64,000 nucleotides of DNA, from contig NZ_JBHUDG010000015.1 of NCBI RefSeq assembly GCF_042678145.1, positions 186,001 through 250,000 on the forward strand. The letters are read 5' to 3'. This document shows positions 51,219 to 58,310 of the stretch, one piece after another. The position numbers were made by a program, and so were the translations under genes. Position 1 is the stretch's first letter; the number at the start of each line of letters is the position of its first letter. The stretch comes from Pseudopedobacter beijingensis. Lineage in GTDB: Bacteria; Bacteroidota; Bacteroidia; Sphingobacteriales; Sphingobacteriaceae. The notes below the pieces were generated by a model that worked only from the letters and a program-made list of their open reading frames with translations, had not been told where the DNA came from and did no database searches.

Positions 51219-52736
51219 ATGAAACGACTATTTTATATAACCATAGCAATTTGTGCTGTTCTTATACCCAGCTCTTGCTCTAAAGATTTTCTTAACCTTG
51301 AGTCGCCAGACAAACTGTACGTAGGCGAATACTACACTACCGAAAGCAGAATTTTTGAAGCTCTGGTAGCCGCTTATGATCCCCTACAATGGTTCGACTA
51401 TGGATGGGGACAATATACACATCTGGGATTGGTTTCAGATGTAATGGCCGATGATGTATATGTTGGAGGTTCAGATGCCAATGACTGTATCTATCTTCAC
51501 AGGATGTCTAATTACGAAGCTCTTCCTACATCAGTAGTTAGTGATTTATGGACGGCTTTCTATTCAGGTATAAACCGCTCTAATATTGTCTTGCAATATA
51601 TGGATAACGTACAAAATATCCCCGAAAAATCAAAAGCGTTATACCTTGCAGAAGCCAAGGTACTAAGATCTTTTTATTATACATGGCTTTGGAAGCTATG
51701 GGGGAATATCCCTTATTATGAGGCTAATTTAACATATCCCTACATCAAAGATCAAAATACAGCTGATGAAGTATATCAAGGCATTGTGACTACCTTGGAA
51801 GATGCTATTAGCACCGGAGGATTACCTATGAAAGTGCCCAGCGGACAAGAAGGACGTGTATCCTTAGCCATGGCTTATATGCTGTATGCGGAAGTTGTCA
51901 TGTACAAGAATGACGAGAGCCGATTCAATAAAGCTCTTCAGTATATGGAACTGATCATCAAATCTGAGCAATACGATTTGATGGATGATTTTTCAAAAAT
52001 ATGGGAAGAAGACGGTGAATGGTCGCAAGAATCTATTTTCGAAATCAACTATTTCAGTCGCAATGGTACTCGTTCCTGGAACAATCCATTGTCTTCAGGC
52101 GGATCTGTTTATCCAAAGCTCATTGGCCTTTATAATTTATCAGGCAGTCCCGAATATGATGGAGGATGGGGATTTGAACCCGTAAAGGCCAGCACTTATG
52201 AGCTATATGAGGCCAAAGACGAACGACGTGATGGAGGTATCCTTAATTTTGCCACTTATAGTGCTCAAACAGGCGCTAAATATGAACCAAGATATCAGGA
52301 TCAAGGCTATTTTTTAAGAAAGTATATGGCCCGAAAAAATGGAAATGCTAACCATTCAGCTGATGGTGACCTCAATTACAACAATAACTTTCGGGTTTAC
52401 CGATACGCAGAAACACTGTTAAATGCAGCAGAACTATTAGCGCGTGGTGCCTCCGGATTGGGAAGTCCACAAACCTATCTCGAAAAAGTACGTAAGAGAG
52501 CTAATCTTGATAATATTTCTCCTTCTGTCGAAAACATCATTAAGGAACGGAGACTGGAATTTATTGGAGAAGGCAAACGTTATTGGGACCTTGTTCGCTC
52601 GGGCTACGCCCCTAATTACTTAAAACCCGATGGTTTGTATAGGACAAACACATGGACAGTGGCAAAAAAGTATCTTCCCATACCACAATCAGAAATTGAT
52701 GCGGCAGCAGGTACATTAACACAAAATAATTACTAA
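51219..52736 (+). CDS. SusD/RagB family nutrient-binding lipoprotein (PUL 2)
   Basis: 505 residues. Lipoprotein leader MKRLFYITIAICAVLIPSSC (Cys20) then SKDFLNLESPDKLYVGEYYTTESRIFEAL. SusD core: YLAEAKVLRSFYYTWLWKLWGNIPYYE near residues 140-170. FRVYRYAETLLNAAELLARGA and ENIIKERRLEFIGEGKRYWDLVRSG are the late family blocks, and the end is KKYLPIPQSEIDAAAGTLTQNNY. It pairs with the SusC gene 20 bp upstream to bind glycan at the surface. Confidence 0.95.
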   Translation: MKRLFYITIAICAVLIPSSCSKDFLNLESPDKLYVGEYYTTESRIFEALVAAYDPLQWFDYGWGQYTHLGLVSDVMADDVYVGGSDANDCIYLHRMSNYEALPTSVVSDLWTAFYSGINRSNIVLQYMDNVQNIPEKSKALYLAEAKVLRSFYYTWLWKLWGNIPYYEANLTYPYIKDQNTADEVYQGIVTTLEDAISTGGLPMKVPSGQEGRVSLAMAYMLYAEVVMYKNDESRFNKALQYMELIIKSEQYDLMDDFSKIWEEDGEWSQESIFEINYFSRNGTRSWNNPLSSGGSVYPKLIGLYNLSGSPEYDGGWGFEPVKASTYELYEAKDERRDGGILNFATYSAQTGAKYEPRYQDQGYFLRKYMARKNGNANHSADGDLNYNNNFRVYRYAETLLNAAELLARGASGLGSPQTYLEKVRKRANLDNISPSVENIIKERRLEFIGEGKRYWDLVRSGYAPNYLKPDGLYRTNTWTVAKKYLPIPQSEIDAAAGTLTQNNY

Positions 52737-52755
52737 CCTTAAACAGTGTAAAAAC

Positions 52756-54624
52756 ATGAAAAGGATATATAACTATTTAGGGGGGCTATTGATTGTACTC
52801 GTAACTTTGGTAGCGTGTAAAAAAAATATCCTTCACCCTTCTGAAGGAGGAATTCCTTTAGCTACAGATATCGATATCAGTATCAATGTTGACCAGGATA
52901 TTAACCAGGTAACTTTTACCATGAATAACAAAGGTGTCTATCCGGTATGGATTTTTGAAGGACAAGGCAAAAATGCCTATTCTACAATTAACAAGTTCAC
53001 CAAGATTTATAATACAGCGGGAACTTATACAGTAGAAGTAAAAATAGGAAATGCAAATGGTATTAGCGATGGCTCTATAACCAAAACATTTACTATCAAT
53101 AATTCATTAGTAGATTTTGACAAATACATCGGGCTATTAGCCGGTAACGAGAGCAAAAAATGGTCGATTGCCAGATTAGAAAAAGGCCATTTGGGCTGTG
53201 GACCATCAGGTACCGATGGACTTGAGTGGTGGAGTGCTGTACCAAACGATAAGGCCGACTGGGGATTATATGATGATATACTGACGTTTACAAACGACAT
53301 GAAGTACACCTACAATCCGGGCGAAGGCGGAACAGTTTATGTAAATACAGGCAGTACCTTGTTTAGTGAACATAACCCTCATAATGAAGTTGACTTTATG
53401 GCTCCTGTTCCTGAACAAACGACCTCATACAATTTTATTGGTGAAGGCGAAGATGTCTTTCTGACTTTTCCCGCACAGACCCTATTTCCCTACATCGCCA
53501 ACGATGAAAGCTATAATGCACCAAAGTATAAGGTGGTGGGTATTTCACCGAATAAGATCGAGTTAGTATCCGACAACGGAACTATTGCATGGCATTATAT
53601 TCTGTCGGCCGAAGGAGAAACTAAAATTGGGGGTTATGATCCTGACAACAACTGTAACCTGTGGAAAACAGCAGACTTTACAAACGAATTTTATTATGCA
53701 CCTGGATGGAATGAGATTGCTGATCCGGACTTTACTGCTAACGGTAATTCTTATCATATAAAATTACCTGAAGCAACATTTGAAAGATGGCAGGCACAGG
53801 TAGCTTTCAAGACTAATATAAGTACTAATGCAGCTACAAATTATGACTTCTCTACAATCCTTTATTCATCCAAAGATATAAAGAACGTAACCGTCAAACT
53901 GGTAAAAAACGGTGGCGGAGAAAATGACAATATCTTCCTTTTTGAGGAACAGGTTGATTTGAAGGCTAACGAGACATACACTTTTATCAGAACCAATTTA
54001 CCTGGTATAGATATAGATGTAGTAAAACTTGTACTTGATTTTGGAGGCAATCCGGCCGGAACAACTGTTGACGTAAGCCGCATTGTATTAAAAGAAAACA
54101 GCTGTAACGATGGTACTATCATTGAAGAACCCGAGGAAGACAACGTAAACTGGTTACCTGACTCGGACTGCAACAAATGGAAAACAGTGGCTTATACAAA
54201 CTTTTTATACTACGCTCCAGGGCATACGCCAATAGCAAATCCTGTTATAGAGGCAAATGGTAACCAATATAAAGTTATCTTACCCACAGAAACGTATGGA
54301 CAGTGGCAAGCACAAGTACACTTTAAAACCAGTAACATAAGCACCCAAAGTACCAAAACCTATGATTTCCGCTGCGTATTAAACTCAACAAAGAATCTCA
54401 ATGGTGTAACTATTAAACTTACAAAAGTTGATGATGATAGTATATTCTTTTTTACTAAAAACACAAACCTGGAAGCATATAAAGACTATGTTTTTAAGAT
54501 GCCGGCTATGCCTGGGTTAGATATAGAAAATATAAATCTGGTTTTTGACTTTGGTGGAAACCCTGCAAATACAGAGGTCACCATTCGCAATATTATTTTA
54601 AAAGAATCCACATGTAATCAATAA
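52756..54624 (+). CDS. PUL 2 surface lipoprotein: PKD-like domain plus tandem C-terminal binding-module repeats
   Basis: 622 residues. Lipoprotein leader ending LVAC (Cys21). Residues about 40-115 form a PKD-like fold (FTMNNKGVYPVWIFEGQG, FTKIYNTAGTYTVEVKIGNANG). A middle domain (about 120-290) includes KKWSIARLEKGHLGCGPSGTDGLEWWSA. Two homologous units then follow, from DNNCNLWKTADFTNEFYYAPGW near 295 and DSDCNKWKTVAYTNFLYYAPGH near 470. Each contains YAPG, ANGNxYxIxLP, WQAQVxFKT and LDFGGNPA, and each looks like a jelly-roll carbohydrate-binding module (CBM4-like). As the third gene after SusC and SusD it should be the surface glycan-binding protein of the locus. Confidence 0.85.
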   Translation: MKRIYNYLGGLLIVLVTLVACKKNILHPSEGGIPLATDIDISINVDQDINQVTFTMNNKGVYPVWIFEGQGKNAYSTINKFTKIYNTAGTYTVEVKIGNANGISDGSITKTFTINNSLVDFDKYIGLLAGNESKKWSIARLEKGHLGCGPSGTDGLEWWSAVPNDKADWGLYDDILTFTNDMKYTYNPGEGGTVYVNTGSTLFSEHNPHNEVDFMAPVPEQTTSYNFIGEGEDVFLTFPAQTLFPYIANDESYNAPKYKVVGISPNKIELVSDNGTIAWHYILSAEGETKIGGYDPDNNCNLWKTADFTNEFYYAPGWNEIADPDFTANGNSYHIKLPEATFERWQAQVAFKTNISTNAATNYDFSTILYSSKDIKNVTVKLVKNGGGENDNIFLFEEQVDLKANETYTFIRTNLPGIDIDVVKLVLDFGGNPAGTTVDVSRIVLKENSCNDGTIIEEPEEDNVNWLPDSDCNKWKTVAYTNFLYYAPGHTPIANPVIEANGNQYKVILPTETYGQWQAQVHFKTSNISTQSTKTYDFRCVLNSTKNLNGVTIKLTKVDDDSIFFFTKNTNLEAYKDYVFKMPAMPGLDIENINLVFDFGGNPANTEVTIRNIILKESTCNQ

Positions 54625-54648
54625 ATTGCCCAACCTTAGCATGTGTAG

Positions 54649-54671
54649 TATAATCATTTTGCTACACATGC
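54649..54671 (+). other. Hairpin between lipoprotein gene and GH16 gene
   Basis: GCATGTGTAG (54649-54658) pairs exactly with CTACACATGC (54662-54671). The stem lies between co-oriented genes and lacks a T-run; it may partially terminate or protect the upstream message. Confidence 0.4.
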
Positions 54672-54689
54672 CAATAAATTATAAAAATC

Positions 54690-55778
54690 ATGAATAAAAT
54701 CAATTTGTTTATATTACTTATACTAGCACTTTACTCCACATCTTGCAGCAGTAAAAACAACGGAGTTGAAGCAAGTAGTAATATTTCCTGCTCACCTTCC
54801 CAAATCAATGTAGATTATAGTGAATCTACAACGACTATTGATGTTAAAGCTGACCGTGAGTGGATGATATATAGTAATGAAAACTGGATAAACTGCACCC
54901 CAAAGGGGTCCATTAATACCACAGAAACAGTAAGAGTAACCATTGCCGCAAACACCAACACGAGTACTCGTGAAGGATCCGTTATTGTTAAGGCAGGAAA
55001 CACCAGGATAAGTATCCCCGTAACACAAAAGGGTAAACCAATTCCTAATGTAAATACACCCGAAGGATATACACTTGTTTGGAATGACGAATTTGACGAA
55101 GGTACTCGACCAAGTTCTGAGTGGTTTTACGAAACAGGAGGTAATGGCTGGGGGAATAATGAACTTCAAACATATGTTAGCGGCGACAAAGACGGCGATC
55201 AGTTAGCCGTAGTAAAAGATGGCATTCTGCGTATTACTGCAAAAAAGATAAATGGAACCGTTTACTCTATTCGCATGAACACCAATAAAAGCTGGACTTA
55301 TGGCTATTTCGAAGCCCGGTTAAAGGTTCCAAAAGGAAAAGGAACCTGGCCTGCTTTCTGGATGATGCCGAAAAATTATACAGCCTGGCCTGATGATGGG
55401 GAAATAGACATCATGGAACACGTGGGGTACGATCCTAATCAAATCCATTCTTCTATTCATAGTAAAGCATATTATCATTCTATTGGGACACAAAAAACTG
55501 CACAAAAACTCATTCCAACTGCACAGGATGAGTTCCATGTTTATGCGGTGGAATGGACAGCGGATTTTATAAAAGGTTATGTGGATGGTGAAAACTATTT
55601 CACCTTTCAAAATGACAAAACAGGCAATAAAGACACCTGGCCATTTTATAATCCTTTTTATCTAAAACTAAACCTTGCCTGGGGGGGTAATTGGGGTGGT
55701 GCTATGGGAATAGATGAATCTGTACTACCGGCTAATTATGATATCGATTATGTAAGAGTATTTCAAAAAAGCAAATAA
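54690..55778 (+). CDS. GH16 family endo-beta-1,3-glucanase (laminarinase-like) with N-terminal BACON domain
   Basis: 362 residues. Lipoprotein leader MNKINLFILLILALYSTSC (Cys19). Residues about 31-115 form a BACON domain (ISCSPSQINVDYSESTTTIDVKADREWMIYS to ISIPVTQKG). The GH16 catalytic domain follows: GYTLVWNDEFDEG, WGNNELQTYV, YGYFEARLKVPKGKGTWPAFWMMP, and DDGEIDIMEHVG with nucleophile Glu238, Asp240 and acid/base Glu243 (ExDxxE). It ends FYLKLNLAWGGNWGGAMGI and YDIDYVRVFQ. The five-residue spacing ExDxxE and the WPAFWMMP block fit the laminarinase/lichenase side of GH16. It would cut beta-1,3-glucan at the cell surface for uptake by the SusCD pair. Confidence 0.93.
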   Translation: MNKINLFILLILALYSTSCSSKNNGVEASSNISCSPSQINVDYSESTTTIDVKADREWMIYSNENWINCTPKGSINTTETVRVTIAANTNTSTREGSVIVKAGNTRISIPVTQKGKPIPNVNTPEGYTLVWNDEFDEGTRPSSEWFYETGGNGWGNNELQTYVSGDKDGDQLAVVKDGILRITAKKINGTVYSIRMNTNKSWTYGYFEARLKVPKGKGTWPAFWMMPKNYTAWPDDGEIDIMEHVGYDPNQIHSSIHSKAYYHSIGTQKTAQKLIPTAQDEFHVYAVEWTADFIKGYVDGENYFTFQNDKTGNKDTWPFYNPFYLKLNLAWGGNWGGAMGIDESVLPANYDIDYVRVFQKSK

Positions 55779-55826
55779 TGATTAAAAAACAATAGTTATC
55801 TAAAAAACAACTCAGTATGTATCAGG

Positions 55827-55870
55827 AAGGAGAAAGTCTTATCAATATCTGTAATAAGACTTTCCTCCTT
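55827..55870. terminator. Bidirectional terminator at the end of PUL 2
   Basis: AAGGAGAAAGTCTTAT (55827-55842) pairs with ATAAGACTTTCCTCCTT (55854-55870) with one bulged base and an 11-nt loop. It lies between the convergent GH16 and aldo/keto reductase genes. Confidence 0.75.
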
Positions 55871-55911
55871 CTCGATTAAACACACTATAATTCTACATTT
55901 TCAACAAATTA

Positions 55912-56856
55912 TCAACTACTAGATTTATCTAACCTTGCAATATCTTCCGCATCCAAAACCACCGAAGGTGCTTTTATTATACTTTCCAATTGTTGTACAG
56001 AAGTGGCGCTTACTATAGGGGCAGCAACACTTGGTCTTTGTAACAGCCATGCTAAAGCAATGGTGGCTGGTTGAGTTTGATGCTTTTTTGCTATTTCATC
56101 CAAAGCATCCAAAATAGCAAAACCACGATTATTAAAATACTTAGCCATCCCTCCGCCTCTTACACTTTTGACAAAATCTGATGCTGTTCTGTATTTTCCG
56201 GTCAAAAATCCAGATTCTAAAGAAAAATAAGTGATACTGCTAATATTATTTTCAACACATACAGGCATTAACTCCTTTTCATAAGTCTCCCGGGCATAAA
56301 GATTATAGTGAGGCTGAAAAGTCTGGTATTTAGGTAATCCGCTATCTGCTGCCAGCAAAGAAGCTTTCATTCTTTCCGCAGATAAATTAGAAGCGCCGAT
56401 AGTTCTAATTTTCCCTTCTCTGATTAATTGTTCGTAGGCAGATAAAGTTTCCTCCACAGGTGTTTTATCGTCATCCCAATGTGTTTGATAAAGATCTATA
56501 TAATCTGTTTTCAATCGTTTTAATGACTCTTCTACAGTTTTAAGAATGTAAGCTTTACTAATATCACGACCGTGACTTCTATTCTCTGAACCCACTTTTG
56601 TGGCTATAACCACTTTATCTCTATTTTTTCTGCTATGCAGCCAGTTTCCGATAATAGTTTCAGACTCCCCACCTGTATTACCATCTACCCAATAAGAATA
56701 AGTATCTGCCGTATCTATAAAATCAAAACCTGCGGCCACAAAAGCATCCAAAATCTCAAAGGACTTCTTTTCATCAATGGTCCAGCCAAAAACATTACCT
56801 CCAAATACTATTGGAGCCACTTTAATACCGGATTGTCCTAATTCTCTTTTTTCCAT
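55912..56856 (-). CDS. Aldo/keto reductase
   Basis: 314 residues, full length. A cytoplasmic NADPH-dependent (beta/alpha)8 reductase: MEKRELGQSGIKVAPIVFGGNVFGW, FDFIDTADTYSYW with catalytic Asp and Tyr, VVIATKVGSE with the Lys, and IDLYQTHWDDDKTPVEETL with the His of the tetrad. TIGASNLSAERM and IALAWLLQRPSVAAPIVSATSVQQLESII bind the cofactor. The substrate is unknown; it belongs to the YajO/MocA-like oxidoreductase branch by general look. Its last ~190 bp are duplicated at 44977-45162 on the other side of PUL 2. Confidence 0.93.
   Translation of the reverse strand: MEKRELGQSGIKVAPIVFGGNVFGWTIDEKKSFEILDAFVAAGFDFIDTADTYSYWVDGNTGGESETIIGNWLHSRKNRDKVVIATKVGSENRSHGRDISKAYILKTVEESLKRLKTDYIDLYQTHWDDDKTPVEETLSAYEQLIREGKIRTIGASNLSAERMKASLLAADSGLPKYQTFQPHYNLYARETYEKELMPVCVENNISSITYFSLESGFLTGKYRTASDFVKSVRGGGMAKYFNNRGFAILDALDEIAKKHQTQPATIALAWLLQRPSVAAPIVSATSVQQLESIIKAPSVVLDAEDIARLDKSSS
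55949..56143 (-). repeat. Direct repeat copy 2 flanking PUL 2 (inside intact aldo/keto reductase gene)
   Basis: 195 bp matching 44977-45162 in the same orientation at near identity. It is part of the coding sequence of the intact gene. See the matching entry at 44977. Confidence 0.85.
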
Positions 56857-57041
56857 AACGAAGTAATTAAATTTTAATAACTAAATACAGAGCTCAACAG
56901 CAACAATAATATGCCAACCTGCTGTAAACTTTAACGCAATGCTTACCAATTTATAGTTTTGGAATCCTATTTTAGTCAGTAAAAAGTAAATGTCCTCAGA
57001 AAAACTTTCAAATACTAAAGGATTATTTCCTCAAATGCATA

Positions 57042-57049
57042 TACCTTTG
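57042..57049 (+). promoter_or_regulatory. Candidate -7 element for Crp-type regulator gene
   Basis: TACCTTTG fits TAnnTTTG exactly and ends only 5 bp before the ATG at 57055. If used, the message would be almost leaderless. No -33 element is evident. Confidence 0.4.
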
Positions 57050-57054
57050 ATTTA

Positions 57055-57621
57055 ATGATGACCCTGGACGAAATACTAGACAATATTTACCCCTTACCAC
57101 CGGATTCAAAATCTATATTGAACGCTCATATCAAGCAAGTTGATTTCCCAAAAGGACATATTCTGTTGCGAGCGGACAAAATCGAAAACAAAATCTACTT
57201 TATTAAAAAGGGTATTGTCAGAGCGTTTTCCCAGACTCCTGATAGCGAAATAACTTTTTGGTTTGGGCATGAGGGAAGCACCGCCATTTCTATGAAAAGC
57301 TATGTACAAAATCAAAAGGGCTACGAGAATATTGAGCTACTGGAACATTGCGAGCTTTACGAAATTAAAATCCAAGAGCTGCAACAACTGTACAAACAAA
57401 ATATTGACATAGCTAATTGGGGAAGAAAGTTTGCTGAACAGGAGCTGATAAAAACAGAAGAACGTTTGATTTCACTACAGTTTAAAAATGCAACCGAACG
57501 CTATAAAGAGCTCATGAGAGATCATCCACATTTATTGCAAAGAGTCCAATTAGGGCATATTGCATCTTATCTAGGTATTACGCAGGTAAGTTTAAGCAGA
57601 ATAAGAGCAGATATAAAGTAA
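57055..57621 (+). CDS. Crp/Fnr family transcriptional regulator
   Basis: 188 residues. The N-terminal cyclic-nucleotide-binding-type beta-roll (HIKQVDFPKGHILLRADKIENKIYFIKKGIVRAFS to YENIELLEHCELYEIKIQEL) is followed by the dimerisation helix (ANWGRKFAEQELIKTEERLISLQFKNATERYKEL). The C-terminal helix-turn-helix is LLQRVQLGHIASYLGITQVSLSRIRADIK. Bacteroidota have many such regulators without known ligand. It lies 198 bp from the divergent aldo/keto reductase gene and 134 bp before the SMR exporter gene, and could regulate either. Confidence 0.92.
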   Translation: MMTLDEILDNIYPLPPDSKSILNAHIKQVDFPKGHILLRADKIENKIYFIKKGIVRAFSQTPDSEITFWFGHEGSTAISMKSYVQNQKGYENIELLEHCELYEIKIQELQQLYKQNIDIANWGRKFAEQELIKTEERLISLQFKNATERYKELMRDHPHLLQRVQLGHIASYLGITQVSLSRIRADIK

Positions 57622-57727
57622 ATATATATCCTCTGGCTGCCCCCATAAATCTTAACTGAAATTATCTTTAAATATTTTTATTTTTTATTTTTTATCATTT
57701 GTAAAATTCCGGCAGCTTTCTGTTGCT

Positions 57728-57735
57728 GACCTTTG
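57728..57735 (+). promoter_or_regulatory. Candidate promoter -7 element for SMR exporter gene
   Basis: GACCTTTG, one base from TAnnTTTG, followed by CCC and lying 20 bp before the ATG, the same spacing as in the tgt candidate. Confidence 0.4.
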
Positions 57736-57755
57736 CCCAAATTAAAATAAAAACA

Positions 57756-58082
57756 ATGAACTGGATTATTCTCATTATTGGCGGATTATTTGAAGTAGCA
57801 TTTGCTTCTTGCCTGGGAAAAGCAAAAGAAACAACTGGAAATGAAACGTATTTATGGTACGGACTTTTTTTAGTAACACTTACCATTAGTATGGGCTTGT
57901 TAATTAAGGCCACACAAACTTTACCTATTGGTACAGCCTACGCTGTTTGGACAGGAATTGGTGCTGTAGGTACGGTATTGGTTGGAATATTCGTATTTAA
58001 AGATCCTGCAAGCTTCTGGAGACTATTTTTTATAACTACACTAATAGCATCTATTATTGGCTTAAAAGCTGTTTCCAATTAG
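57756..58082 (+). CDS. gdx: SMR family exporter, Gdx/SugE subtype (guanidinium-type)
   Basis: Start taken at the ATG at 57756 (MNWIILIIGGLFEVAFASCLG), giving 108 residues, the usual SMR length; 11 codons upstream do not fit. Four membrane helices. Glu13 in GLFEVAFA is the proton- and substrate-coupling acid. LPIGTAYAVWTGIGAVGTVLVGIFVF is the Gdx/SugE hallmark, and the end ASIIGLKAVSN matches. Gdx proteins export guanidinium in exchange for protons; some export quaternary ammonium compounds instead. Single gene here, so it should work as a dual-topology homodimer. Confidence 0.88.
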   Translation: MNWIILIIGGLFEVAFASCLGKAKETTGNETYLWYGLFLVTLTISMGLLIKATQTLPIGTAYAVWTGIGAVGTVLVGIFVFKDPASFWRLFFITTLIASIIGLKAVSN

Positions 58083-58161
58083 AAACAGTACAAACAGTTT
58101 TTGTTGTATTACAAAAGGAAGCCTAAGCACAGTAAAAAACTTTGGTATCTCAATCTTATGA

Positions 58162-58204
58162 GTCTGTCTCCTATATTTGCAGCAAGCAAATACAGGAGAC
58201 AGAC
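58162..58204. terminator. Very long stem-loop between convergent genes
   Basis: GTCTGTCTCCTATATTTGC (58162-58180) pairs with 58186-58204 at 18 of 19 positions with a 5-nt loop. It lies between the convergent SMR and dehydrogenase genes. The stem is much longer than usual for a terminator and no T-run follows, so an additional role (REP-like or small RNA) is possible. Confidence 0.6.
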
Positions 58205-58310
58205 CTATAATAAATTGGAGCAAACTTCTAACGTATATATTAAGTTTACCTAAATATCAAAATAGTATGTAGAATTGACTTTTTGAAGCACTTTACTTTT
58301 TCAGCTTTTC

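Noticed and set aside
57622..57755. Guanidine riboswitch upstream of the Gdx-type exporter
   Set aside because: The 134-bp gap is T-rich and lacks recognisable conserved guanidine riboswitch motifs or a suitable double hairpin.
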